Positions 9,805 through 20,240 of a stretch of DNA of 64,000 nucleotides are shown one piece after another. The notes under the pieces were generated by a model. The model was not told the origin of the DNA. It searched no databases and worked only from the letters and a program-made list of their open reading frames with translations. The DNA comes from Lineus longissimus (lineage: Eukaryota > Nemertea > Pilidiophora > Heteronemertea > Lineidae), in the NCBI RefSeq assembly GCF_910592395.1, contig NC_088325.1, forward strand, positions 5,239,501-5,303,500, written 5' to 3'. Each line of letters opens with the position of its first letter. Position 1 is the first letter of the stretch. The translations under genes were made by a program, and so were the position numbers.

Positions 9805-11982
9805 CTAATATACTACGCCCTTTTCTCCTTTAACCCCAAGGCAAACCTGTGAAATTATCCTGGGCTTTAATAGTGGCCACCATATTGGCGCGGGTGACGT
9901 CATGGGTAGCACAAGCGTGCAAACTGGGATTTCCTGCTGGATCAAAAACTGAATAAGGGGTAGAATGACAGCGATAGGTGGGAAAACGTAAGGATTTAGC
10001 TCCTTAGCTATTTCCTGGGCGAAAACATTTTGACCCGCTGACAGAGGTGAAGGGTGCAGGGTAAAATGTCTCAAAACATCGCCCTGTATTGAACGCATTG
10101 CATTTGAGTCACATGCCATGAGGTCTACTCCGTGCGGGCCATAGAGTAACTCCAATTGGAACCATTTTTCACTTGCCAACATAGTGTCCTGAGCTGAAAT
10201 CGCCCTAGAAGGAGCATCTGCTGGGTTTTCTGCCGAAGAAATGTACTGCAAACGTAAATCAATATTTAATTGCTGAGTAAGATGAAACAATTTTATGAGC
10301 ATTTCATTTAAGGCGTTGTCCTTGCAACCCTTGTTATTCCACGACGAAACTAGGCTTGTGTTATCGACTTTAACGTCTACCCGGTGGTCTTTTATATTTG
10401 TACTCAATGCTAAGAGGGAAGAATAGAGGGCGTCGGCCTCTTTGACATGAATCGGCCTTATATCATCTGCAGCCCAATAATCACCTAAAGTATGACCAAC
10501 CTGTGGCCCTGATAGAGTGACCGCGCCATAGCGATATCCCGAAGCATCAGTAGCCAGAGCGTAATGTAAATGTTTTTCTGGTCTCCAAGAAAAATGCCCA
10601 TGCCAATCATCCAAAAATGCCCAGAATTGTATCTCGTCCCGTAGGGGGCCAGAGATTGGGATGGTTTTACTGTTTTTCGAAGCTTTGGCTATTGCGCTAA
10701 ACAACTCTCTCGTAAATAGTTTTGCGGCCGGAAAAACCAACATCATAGAAATGCATTTACCCGCGAATCTTTGTAGCGTTTTAAGGCTGACGAAGGGCTG
10801 ACGAAGAATTTCCTCGCGCAAAACCTTAAACTTCTGTTTCTTATCAGATGGCAGAAGAAACGCCTGCCTGCTAGAATCTACTAGAAACCCTAAGGACTTG
10901 AGCGCCATCATAGGTTGCAAAACACATTTTGGCAAGGAGAACGTGTAACCTAGTTCTGTAAGGATATATAATACCAAAAAGACCCAAAGCAAAGGAATGC
11001 TTGACGCGTCAATATTCTTAGGGACCACGTAGAATCTGTCGTCAATATACTGGATGGTTGGGATCCCCAAATGTCTTAAGAAGGTTGTAGCTGCATAGCC
11101 TACAGTTTGATAAACATAAGCCGATGATTTCCATCCGAACGGAAGCGTCGTACAAACTAGGTACCAACCTGCCCATTCCATGCCAAAATACGTTTGCGAA
11201 GTTTGCGATAATTTAATATGGTCATACCCCGATTTCTCATCAGTGGCAAACATGAGAGCATCTTTGTGTACCAATCGCGGTACTTCTTTCAATGTATCTA
11301 ATGTGAAGGGAGAATCCTTCATCCACAGGTTAAGGAATCTCTGGTCATTGCATAATCTCGGCTTTGAAGGTTCAACTACCAAGGGCATGACTACTTTAGG
11401 GGGCGGACACTCCCCAACTTTACCCCAAACTCTGACTGAACCTGCTTTGATTCTATCATTCAAGGTTTCGGAAATAAAAGCAGCTTGTTTCTGACAATGG
11501 ACAGAGTTAGGAAAAAAACTAACTGGGGGTTCGTTTGAATTGTATTTCTGACCCTTGAATTCACCCTTAAATGGCCTAAAGAAAGAATGCACATCAACCC
11601 CTTTTTCCAACCAAGTGTGAACCATCTCGCTCTCTGGGAAATCGTTCATTATGGAACTCCAAAGTTCAATATTTTGATGCAATTGTCCAGCGACAAAGTG
11701 TTCAGGGTCCCTTAAAGGCAAAGTGTCCAAAGGCACCGGAGTTTTTTGTAGAAGTAATACATCATTTACAACCTGATTGAGTTTGAATTGTTGAGCTGTG
11801 AAGTCAGGAGAAGTTTCCCCAATGGTAGTCCAAGACGCCTGTAACCTCTTGACCTTTTCGGCAGCAATTGGATTAAATTTCACCGCATATTCCCATTCTG
11901 GAATCTCTGGCTTAAAGTGCCCCAGTGAGATAGTAGGGGGGGATTCCTGAAAGAACCAAAATAAAATGTAGAAACATCTCAT
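9805..11982 (-). CDS. Reverse transcriptase / RNase H of the Ngaro element
   Basis: A 725-residue polyprotein. Reverse transcriptase motifs are present: P-S-K-P-R-L-C-N-D-Q-R, then A-T-D-E-K-S-G-Y-D (motif A), then Q-Y-I-D-D-R (motif C). RNase H follows, with acidic residues in A-L-A-T-D-A-S-G-Y, V-K-E-A-D-A-L and V-K-V-D-N-T. There is no aspartic protease and no DDE integrase, as expected when a tyrosine recombinase does the integration. No methyltransferase domain of the DIRS1 kind was seen. A polypyrimidine tract ending ttctttcag directly precedes the first conserved residues, so the annotated ATG region may be an intron 3' end and the true start may be spliced. Confidence 0.88.
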   Translation of the reverse strand: MRCFYILFWFFQESPPTISLGHFKPEIPEWEYAVKFNPIAAEKVKRLQASWTTIGETSPDFTAQQFKLNQVVNDVLLLQKTPVPLDTLPLRDPEHFVAGQLHQNIELWSSIMNDFPESEMVHTWLEKGVDVHSFFRPFKGEFKGQKYNSNEPPVSFFPNSVHCQKQAAFISETLNDRIKAGSVRVWGKVGECPPPKVVMPLVVEPSKPRLCNDQRFLNLWMKDSPFTLDTLKEVPRLVHKDALMFATDEKSGYDHIKLSQTSQTYFGMEWAGWYLVCTTLPFGWKSSAYVYQTVGYAATTFLRHLGIPTIQYIDDRFYVVPKNIDASSIPLLWVFLVLYILTELGYTFSLPKCVLQPMMALKSLGFLVDSSRQAFLLPSDKKQKFKVLREEILRQPFVSLKTLQRFAGKCISMMLVFPAAKLFTRELFSAIAKASKNSKTIPISGPLRDEIQFWAFLDDWHGHFSWRPEKHLHYALATDASGYRYGAVTLSGPQVGHTLGDYWAADDIRPIHVKEADALYSSLLALSTNIKDHRVDVKVDNTSLVSSWNNKGCKDNALNEMLIKLFHLTQQLNIDLRLQYISSAENPADAPSRAISAQDTMLASEKWFQLELLYGPHGVDLMACDSNAMRSIQGDVLRHFTLHPSPLSAGQNVFAQEIAKELNPYVFPPIAVILPLIQFLIQQEIPVCTLVLPMTSPAPIWWPLLKPRIISQVCLGVKGEKGVVY

Positions 11983-12174
11983 TACAGGCGTATCAGACTA
12001 TCAAAGGGAGAACTTCTCCTAACTCACAGCTCGCGCGAACTAGGTCCGCAAGGGGTAAGATCCCTTGAGCTGAGAGAGAGGAAGATGTTCAAAATCAAAA
12101 TTGCTTTACTTATTAACGGTTTTCTAAACAATACACTTATACCACTTAGCGTACCGGACTATTTTACCTTAGAC

Positions 12175-13000
12175 CTATTTCTTGTTGTCAAATTGGGCCT
12201 TTGCCAACTTCATCTTTTCACATTCTTTGTACCAATGCCCAACCTCACCGCAAAAATTACATGGGCCCGGGTTATTTCTAGCATAACCATAACCGCCATA
12301 ACCCCTGCCGCGACCTCTACCTCTGCCGTACCCATAACCCCCGCCATATCCCTGACCGTAAGCGGCACCATAGCCACCAAAGCCAAACTGATGCTGGGGA
12401 GGTGGGGGAGGCTGCGCGTAAACATGCTGAAGGGGGGAAGAGGATACGGCAGAAGAGGTAACCGGTGGAGACTGTGACCTGGAACGAAGCGGCTTTTTTT
12501 ACCAACTTTTTGGCCTTTTTGCACTTGGCTAAAGCTTTCATTATTACGTCAGACTGGCCTCCACCCAATGCGGAAAGACAAAAAGTGGGGATATCAACAG
12601 TATCTTTGAAACGTTCAGCTTGTTTGCCGAGCTCGTAAAAGAGGTGCAAATCTTTGTGATCTTGGTCCTTGGCGCACGCCACTAGTTCGTCTAAAGTGGC
12701 TAGGATGAGGGTAACGTTGGGCTTTACTTGTAAGGATAAATTCCTCACCTTCCTCAGGACTGCCTCCACCGGTTCTGCCTTTCGGTTCTTTTCTCTCTTT
12801 TCTAGTTCTAGAATTCGTTCCCGTAAACGCGGCGCGGTTTCCTCATCCTGTTCTTGACGGTCGAGGCGAGGGGCTTTGGCTACTGGTGCTTCGTCTTCAT
12901 GCAATTGTTGTCCAACGGGCTGTCCATACTCGTTCGCAACCACAATGGCCGAATGTAGCAGCAGGCGGAAGTTGCCTACCGAATCTTCTCGACCTGACAT
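12175..13000 (-). pseudogene. Ngaro gag with zinc knuckle, one frameshift
   Basis: Nucleocapsid-like protein that would package element RNA. The first frame (from 13000) has an acidic/basic coiled stretch (about residues 45-85) and a conserved helical part. At a seven-base A run in the sense strand (T run near 12494-12500) the coding frame shifts by one base. The new frame continues through a Pro-rich segment, a Gly-Tyr-rich segment with R-G-R-G-R-G, and a zinc knuckle C-N-F-C-x4-H-x4-C, ending at the stop at 12175-12177. The shift could be a homopolymer indel, a sequencing error or real translational slippage. Confidence 0.8.
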
Positions 13001-13011
13001 TCTGAAAAAAT

Positions 13012-13215
13012 CTACCGCATCTTCACCCGTGAGTCCTGAAAGGCTACTGCTATGTCGGGGACGTCCAATTGTTCGGTAGGGCGGTTGAGGCGTATACGAG
13101 CAAGTGGGTCCGGGAGGTCGTCGTCCTTGAAACGGGCGAGAAGCTTCAAAATGGGCAGCAAATCTCTGCCCACTAATGAGTGCCTTTTCCGCAATAATAT
13201 GTTATTGGAAGCCAT
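13012..13215 (-). CDS. Possible N-terminal part of Ngaro ORF1
   Basis: A 67-codon ATG-started frame, basic with leucine-rich runs, ending 11 bp before the gag ATG. The gag frame stays open upstream of its ATG for about 15 codons, so the two may once have been a single reading frame broken near 13040-13065. The alternative is a short separate upstream ORF. Confidence 0.4.
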   Translation of the reverse strand: MASNNILLRKRHSLVGRDLLPILKLLARFKDDDLPDPLARIRLNRPTEQLDVPDIAVAFQDSRVKMR

Positions 13216-13833
13216 GACAGAAAACTTCTAGGAGCGAAGCAATCTAGCCACGGCCTAGAAGGGAGTGAAACAAGATTGCCACCAGACCTGAATTTAAACT
13301 CACGCCCAGAGATTATGAATGGGATTATAAAACCAGTTGAAAGGTGTAAAAGCCAGTTAACAAAGGATCTCCGGCGTGCACAAAAGGGCGTGTCACGTAA
13401 CACGAATCACGCGGCGAGCTTGACGGGAAAGCGCATGTGCGCACCCAACCCTCGATATGTTACATAATGTAAAACCTAATGTTTTGCTGCCCTAGCAGAC
13501 CTATTTCCATAATGCATTTACCTATGCATTTCCTATACCTCTGTATACATGACCAAACCGAAATGGCCGCCATACCAAATAACCAAACTGCCAAGTAACC
13601 TAAAACTTGGAAACTTCACTATAGCTTTATAATAGCCCTTACCGAACTCTAAATTTGGCAAAAGGACGAGCACAAACTTAGAAACGGGATAGCTGTATAG
13701 AAAATCTAAATAGCGAGAAATAGGCAAAAAACGGAGATAATTACCTGAGAGCGCACAAAAAAGCCGACCGTAAGGTGAACATGCGAGACGAAATACAGTT
13801 CGCTCAATCACCGCCAGGATACACTTTGGATCC

Positions 13834-14145
13834 GCCGTTGAGTTTGTGTATCTTGGGAATATTTCCTCCCCACTAAAGAAATAAAAGATGAAATATTGTA
13901 CAGCGCCGCTTTTGGGAATGAAAAGTTCGTCAACAAATACATCTCCATCACAAATAGTTCTTTTAAATTTTGAAATTGACCGAGGAATAACGATTTTAGA
14001 GCTGTAAAAGTAAGGCATTTTTGTCGATTTCCCCTGGTTCTGATTGTTGGATTATTCGCCGCGGCTTTGCCGGTCACTTAGTGGTCCCCGCCTCGAGCAA
14101 GTCGCAATGTTTTGTGCATCAATAGTGCTGATAGGGAGGGCAGCT
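13834..14145 (+). repeat. Segmental duplication copy B (right part)
   Basis: Continues the match to copy C (16579-16890) after the retrotransposon insertion, starting gccgttgagtttgtgtatc. Several small indels separate the copies. Homology ends near agggagggc at about 14145. Confidence 0.85.
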
Positions 14146-14678
14146 GATCAAATGGCTCTTGACTAATTTGTTTTGTCTGTTCTGTGAGGTGGACCGGTGT
14201 TTTGTTTGTGGCCGAATTTTAACGTCTTAGCTCAACATTCCTGCTATGTTTTCCGTCTTTCCGTCAGGTTCAACCCTTCAACCTGCGTTGGAGCGCTCCA
14301 AGGTTTTATGGTTGTCACTTCTAAGCGTCAGTTTCGGTATCGTTTCTGACTTGTTTTGTACGCCATCGTGTGACTTGTTGACAGAGGTTTTCTCCCACGG
14401 TTTGTCCGCCATCTTGAATAAATCTCGTCTGTGTTTTTGGGCGTGTCAAGCCTGTCTTATTCCACATAGTTATTCGTAAATCGTGGTGCTTTGAGTGATT
14501 AGCGTTGAAGATGTTGTAGGCTAGTTGGGCATGCATGTACATGGTGTATAATAATTTTGTTTCTTGTGTTTCCGCAGCGGTTGATGTTCATGAAGTTCCG
14601 TCGCTGTGGTGACCTTGACCTTTGATTTAGGTTTTCATCGTTGGCCATATGTTTATGACGTCACTGTCCTAGCTTCCT
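14146..14678. other. No gene seen
   Basis: Intronic or intergenic sequence. The open frames here carry no recognisable domain. Confidence 0.5.
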
Positions 14679-15520
14679 GGGCTGTAATCATCAAACCCTG
14701 CTAAACTAGCAGCCAACAAGGCCTTAGCAAACTGCCAAATGCCTAGTTGACTGCTCCATAGTATGCTGCTATTTTCCTATTCATATAACCCTGCTAAGAA
14801 CATTGCCAGGTAGTTATGGACTAAGATTCTGTTAGTTGTTGGCTAGGCATATGGCCTTTGTCCCAAACCACATACCACAAGTTGCGTTAGTTTCACTTTC
14901 AATAGGGGATGGCGTGTAAGCATTTTGTGTGTACCTTTCGACTTTATATCAACATCTAAGATAATCTGTAACTCCGTATTATATGGACTGATTATGATTC
15001 CGTTTCCGACATATGGTTGGAATTGCGTATAATTTCCCTATTGGCTTTTTTTAATGTTACATGGTTTGAGAGTTTGATTTTGAGAATTAAAAAAGGCCCC
15101 AAAATATAAAAGATATACCCGGTTGATTAAATTTTGTTTTGTCCACATTTTTGAGTTTTGCTAGAAAATAGAGTTACTTATAATACCTTTAAAATCTTGA
15201 AAAAAATTGATATTTTGATATATCACAAAAATTGAAATAAGTATGTTTCTGAATATCCCGTTCTCTTCACATGATGCAATTTTGCCAGCTCCTGAATTCA
15301 TCTTGCCTCTGACTCCAATGTAGAATTGATAAAGTTAGTTGCCAACTAGTGACTTAGAGGTATCCCAGAGCACCTCTAAAGTTAGCAGACAACTTAGCAC
15401 CAAACTGAGCTTAGCGGGGTTTTATGAATAACACTTGATATCCAACTGTGCTTAATTAGTTGGCAGCTAGGGTTAAAAATAGTTGCCAACTATGCTTAGC
15501 AGGTTTTTATGAATATGGGC
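14679..15520. mobile_element. MITE-like element with degenerate inverted ends
   Basis: The left end (gggctgtaatcatcaaaccc, then tgctaaa) and the right end (cttagcagg, then tttttatgaatatgggc) are imperfect inverted repeats. The motifs tagcagg, cttagc and ttggcaac recur in both subterminal regions. No coding capacity. A related subterminal style (tgaat next to cttaag) is seen at 38293-39834. Confidence 0.55.
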
Positions 15521-16002
15521 TCTGGTTCCTAGAGATAGGTTAGCTCTTGTATTCATTTGCATAATCGTGTACTTGTGGGACAGGTATCTGGTCTTGGGTT
15601 AGGTTTGTGTCTTCACAACTTGTTGATCTCGGTTCAGACAATGGCCTGTCTATAGACCGGTTTAGTGCTATTCTGCTTTGAGCTTATGCCTGGATATTGA
15701 GGTGTATCAAACCACACATTGCTCATGCATAATGCACCAGGATTTTATTTCTCCACCGTGCAATATGTCCGACTTTTTGACAAGGCACACGAGCACGCCA
15801 AAAACAACTGAAATGACAATGGTTTTGCCTTTCTTTGACAGACAGATAATTTTAACGAATATATCAAGTCATTGCTACAAGTGTTGGCAAAAATTCTGCT
15901 CAAGGGGAGTCCATAATTCAAACGATATGTCAATTGATGAGACCGCTATATGCCAATTACGTCGAGGCCAGTCATGAACTTGAAAAAAGCCGAGCTAGTG
16001 AT
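15521..16002. other. No gene seen
   Basis: The frames at 15678-15977 (+) and 15745-15933 (-) overlap on opposite strands. Neither has recognisable protein features. Confidence 0.5.
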
Positions 16003-16895
16003 GAGACCGCTATAAATGCTTTCCAAATGATAAAGTATAGGAACCGATCGGGAGTTTTTGTTAGCTCTGTGCCAAGTTCCGAGTTTTGGGCGAAATATGG
16101 TTCCCAACGCGACAGGTGACCTTTATCAAAACTTCATGACTGTACCAATGACGGCTAGTGAATCAGCAGGTCACCCTATCGTCGAAACCTCGTGTTTTCT
16201 GAACCAATTTCTCTTATTCTGTTTCAGGACTTTCGTAATAAATTGCACAATATGGAGAACGGAGTCATACTACCTTTGGCGATGCTACTGCTTATTACAG
16301 AGACCGGTAGGTAATAATTTACATACTCATTGGTTCAATATGTCATTACAAAATTCCAAGAGGTTGCCTGGGCTATTATATTTTCACGGCGATTTAGCTT
16401 GACATGCAACAGGTATTGAATGCTAAGCCTAGAAGGACCAATAACACACAGATTAATTTAGCGTAGATCTACTTTAGCGCCATTACGTCTCTCTGCCCTT
16501 AATATTTTTTTCAGTAGGGACCCCCCCATTGTAGCCCTTTGGTGGGTCCATTTTATCAAGATTGGCCTGAATACCCTTGAGATTAGCCGTTGAGTTTGTG
16601 TATCTCGGGAATATTTCCTCCCCACTAAAGAAAAAAAGATGAAATATTGCGCAGCGTCGCTTCTGGGAATGAAAAGTTAAAGCGAACAGATACATCTCTT
16701 TCACAAATAGTTCTTTAAAATTTTGAAATTGACCGAGGAATACCGATTTTAGAGCTGTGAAAGTAAGGCATTTTTGTCGATCTCGCCTGGTTCTCATCGT
16801 TTGTGGCTTTGCCGAATAGTTAGCGTACCCCCGCCTCGAGCAAGTCGCCATGTTTTGCGCATCAAGAGTGCTGATAGGGAGGGCTGCTGATTTAT
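16003..16895 (+). repeat. Segmental duplication copy C with empty Ngaro site
   Basis: Uninterrupted counterpart of 7190-7770 plus 13834-14145. At about 16577 the sequence passes directly from cccttgagatt into gccgttgag, where copy B carries the 6-kb retrotransposon. This dates the retrotransposon insertion after the duplication. Confidence 0.85.
16252..16306 (+). CDS. Signal-peptide first exon, copy C
   Basis: The exon reads M-E-N-G-V-I-L-P-L-A-M-L-L-L-I-T-E-T and ends in phase 1 at a gtaggt donor. The hydrophobic core is intact and cleavage would fall near the exon end. Phase 1 fits the first base pair of the Ig exon at 36253 (joined codons would read A-L-T-G) and of a weaker candidate at 17807. 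It is the more intact of the two first exons and could serve an Ig-superfamily receptor encoded downstream, but the 20-kb gap to the clear Ig exons is unbridged. Confidence 0.6.
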
Positions 16896-17267
16896 GGAAC
16901 AGCTTCCTTGCTATTACTTGGTGTCTAGGGCTTAGGCTCACTCTTCAGTCGGAAACAATAGTCGATCTTGAAGGAAGATAAAACGATATCCCAATCCGGA
17001 TCAAGGGCTCCTGAAACTTAATGCCCATAGTATGATTATATATGACATATTATGAGGAAACAATGCTTTAGAACTGAAAAAATCCGTGATCTTTGAGGGA
17101 AATGTTTACATCTTTGCGGGTAGGTTATGCTCGTTAAAATATTATGCCACGAAATATATTAGAAAAATATCACCAAAGGTATCACCAAATGTTTCGTTTC
17201 ATAATATAATGCAACTATTTCTACTCACCCCGGGGAATCAAAATATCGAGTTCCGGTGTAAAAGGAA

Positions 17268-17556
17268 TGGACGTCCTAGGAATGCAGGACCCCATACAAT
17301 AGCAGTGTATTGTCAACGAATGTGGTTAATGGTTTGGTTAGGGTTAGCTACATAATCTACATAACTTTTGACTTGCTATCGCCATCTTGCGGCCATTTAC
17401 AAACTATCGCAGATGCTATTTATAGCACCATGACCAGCTCACCCTGAGGGCTAGAAAGCATGGAGTGGATTTAACCGGATTAAATATTCCGGGTCAAATT
17501 TGCATGGTGTAAACACCGCTAATTACAATTAGAATGTAGGAACTACACAATAAAAT
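17268..17556. repeat. Duplicated segment, partner of 3528-4250
   Basis: Two blocks (17268-17355 and 17371-17556) match 3528-3625 and 4062-4250 in the same order, so a further copy of the downstream part of the duplicated unit lies near the left end of the window. Confidence 0.7.
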
Positions 17557-17806
17557 CTACCGCAAACCAATCATAGCAGCCAAGGAAGAACTCGTATTCT
17601 CAAACAATCATGACTACATACCGGTTTCATCAATGAGGCCATGCGTTACGTAATGCTCAATTGATAGGTATTCGTATCATATCGAAATCAAACTTTGTAT
17701 AGGTGGCTTATACAGTGCGTATCAAAAAAAGGTAATCCGATTTCAGAGGGTTAAAATGCCAAGGTTATAGATGTTGACAATTTACATTAAGTTTCCCTTT
17801 TGACAG

Positions 17807-17985
17807 GAGCCCAACACATTTCCATTGGTACCTTTCTTACATTACTTCTGTTACACATGACCGAGTACAGTGTTATTGAAAACGACCTGTTCAATTGCAC
17901 ATTTTCCAAGTTTGGGCAATCCAGGAAAGGAAGACTGATATTTTATTCCGGAATAACTGGAAGGATAATCCCTTACTTTTTAGGC
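17807..17985 (+). pseudogene. Possible degenerate Ig-domain exon start
   Basis: After a ttttgacag acceptor the frame begins G-A-Q-H-I-S-I and has an F-N-C-T-F motif 33 residues on, where an Ig domain would place its first Cys. The first residues and the phase resemble the exon at 36253 (T-G-A-N-Y-Q). No tryptophan or second Cys follows before a transposon remnant begins, so the exon is likely interrupted or fortuitous. Confidence 0.3.
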
Positions 17986-18390
17986 ACCCAAACCTTCAAC
18001 ATGCCCTCCTTCGCTTTCGACACTCAGTTGGCAGTGACGGAGCATGTCCTGAACTGCTCGTCTGACCATATCCGGGTAATTGCGCAAAGCATCAAATTTT
18101 TGTCGAATACGGCCCTGTAACTCGTCAAGATCACGGGGAGGAGTTGTGAACGCATTGGTTTTAAATTTCCCCAAAGGAAATGAAAACAAGGTGTGTGGTT
18201 GCTTCGATATTCTCCTCTGATCGCCCAGTGCGCCTCCTGCCAGAATTCCCCTTGTTGCGGTTGAGGCTGGTACCATGCTCTCGATATTTTTTAACATTCG
18301 CCCACTGGCAGATGGTTTTGGCTGATGGAGTTTTTCATGGCGGGAAACGTTGCCTAAATTCCTGTTCTATCGCACTCGACGTGAATTTGC
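17986..18390 (-). pseudogene. Internally deleted mariner/IS630-like transposase remnant
   Basis: Read on the minus strand, the right part encodes a helix-turn-helix-like segment (W-x-x-x-K-Y-R-E-H-G-T, then G-R-R-R-T-G-R-S-E-E-N-I-E). This is typical of the N-terminal DNA-binding region of this transposase group. The left part encodes a transposase C-terminus (R-D-L-D-E-L-Q-G-R-I-R, then E-S-E-G-G-H-V-E). The two lie directly together and the catalytic DDE core is missing. Frames are broken by stops and at least one shift near the L-W-G-x-L-K region. A deletion derivative of this type needs a transposase from elsewhere to move. Confidence 0.6.
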
Positions 18391-19684
18391 TAGTAGGTAT
18401 TTCTAGATGATAGCTCTAACTCATCTGTAAATAGGTTTATATTGATGGAACTGTCCTAAATAAGCAGTGAAATCAATGTTTGTGTAGCCCGATGAAGGGT
18501 AAATATTGCGCTTATATTTACCATATCTGTCTGTGAGATTGAATAAGATAATTGAATGCGGTTTTCAGCAGAAAAGGGTATATCAAAGTTACAGTCTATA
18601 GTCGGCTTTTTATTGCAGTATGTTTGTTCTTCTTCTGGTTCATCAGTTAACTGTTTTTCTGAACGCGTTTGATGCTTTTTCCGCCACGTGAGTACACGCC
18701 GAGATCCGAGTTCACGTCACCCCGCTATCAAGACGCAACGCCATTTCCATTTATCGTCGCAGTTGCGGGGTAATCAAGCGCCATCAACGTGACGTCGGAA
18801 AAATTTATATCAGCACTATGACGTCAAGGGGTAGATCCTAGCTCCACGAAACGCCTTACCAGTGCATCGTTCTTCGTGGAAGATGCGTGGAGAGCTGACA
18901 CGGGTCAAATCGGAGTCATTATCGGAAAACCGCGATAATTCAGTCATATTTTGAATTTTTCCTTTTTTGTGCAATCTGTTGATGGAAACTATTATGTAGA
19001 ATAGAAGGTGACTGGATAGCCCGTGGCTGGGTTTTATTGCCCTTAATAATAATGCCAACGGTCATCTAAGGCTGCCAGAAAGTTATGCAAAATCACTGAA
19101 TGTAAAACACATTGAAACTTGTATCACACACATCAGACAAACACATTGAATGCATGGGACATTTTCACATTTCGAACTAAGCACCAAATATATTTACGGC
19201 ATTTTGTTCCAGCATTCTTGTCGCGTACAAAAATGTCCAAAAAAAACTTTCTTGTTGTATCTTGTTTTTGTTCTTTTTCACAATGTATCGGTGAACTATG
19301 ACGCAACAAATGTTTTTTCGCTTTCATTAGAACATTTCTGCTATTAATGCTTCATTTTGAAGATTGATTTTTGCTCGCTGCAGGTAATTGCTTATGTCAA
19401 ACAGCTGGCGACCTTTGAGAACTCCCAATATGGTCATGGTTCAATTACAATAATATGCAGAGGGTTGTTCAAGGGCTGTGTGTTGAAACTGATTCCCAAA
19501 GAAACCTAACATGCAATGATTCAACCGGATTTAAATTTTGGATAGGCTCACAAAAGAGGAAAGTGTTCACTTAGAAACCCATCGAATTTAGTCATGTTCA
19601 CAAAAGGACATCTGTTGTGGGTTAATTTAACTGTATTTGCATGTCCCATTGGTCAACTCGAGCTCATACTTGATGAATGCGGGT
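18391..19684. other. No gene seen; CRE-like sites
   Basis: Contains tgacgtc-type motifs at about 18788-18796 and 18820-18826 in a GC-richer patch, possibly a promoter fragment. No coding frame is supported. Confidence 0.35.
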
Positions 19685-19703
19685 CTAACCCTAACCCTAA
19701 CCC
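19685..19703. repeat. Short interstitial telomere-like repeat
   Basis: Three tandem ctaaccc units. The metazoan telomere motif is TTAGGG. Three units are too few to be more than a trace. Confidence 0.6.
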
Positions 19704-20240
19704 AACACAGATATATGATCAACTACATACTCTGCTGAAAACCGCATTTAAACATCTTTTTTTTATCTCCGTGATAGCTTTTGAAATCAGTGGATACTTT
19801 CTGGTAGGACTGACTGTACACCAGAAAAGGAAGATGTGATAACAAGCACTTGGCTCCAAGTGTTTCATAACGTGACTTAAAATGCACTTATAGCTGGCAT
19901 ACGTTCCGCTATGGTTACATGTGGACACTCTCATGACCGTCCGCTATGTTAAGTGGTGTTACCACAGCGGACAGTCACACAGGTGCACACAGGTAACCAT
20001 AGCCGTCAATTCTTCCATTTTAAGTCACTTTATAGAACATTTATGGTCAAGCGCTTGCAATCACATCTTCTATTCTGGTTTACATGCTACACAACACAGC
20101 CCGTGCAATAATCTCGACAACTTAGGCAATTATGGTAGAAAAAGCGCAAATTAAGCTATTGACTTGACATAGCGCCACAAGAACACTGATATATCTGCTT
20201 ATTCAGGACAGCTTCATCAATAAACTTATTAACTTATTAA
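19704..20240. other. No gene seen; local inverted repeat
   Basis: Segments near 19845-19915 and 19985-20080 are partly complementary (cataacgtgacttaaaatg against cattttaagtcac), forming an imperfect foldback. No coding content. Confidence 0.45.

Larger units (their letters stand above)
7771..13833 (-). mobile_element. Ngaro-type tyrosine-recombinase retrotransposon
   Basis: A 6063-bp element with gag, reverse transcriptase/RNase H and tyrosine recombinase genes in that order on the minus strand. Its ends form split direct repeats. A 53-bp repeat lies at 13780-13832 and again at 7996-8048. A 70-bp repeat lies at 8049-8118 and again at 7771-7840. In the sense direction this gives A1-ORFs-B1-A2-B2, the arrangement of Ngaro elements; DIRS1-type elements have inverted ends instead. 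The borders are set independently by the paralogous empty site near 16577. No integrase or LTR is present. The two 70-bp repeats are identical, which points to a recent insertion. Confidence 0.9.

Noticed and set aside
19685-19703. Interstitial telomere array marking a fusion point
   Set aside because: Only three ctaaccc units are present, too short to support a chromosomal event.
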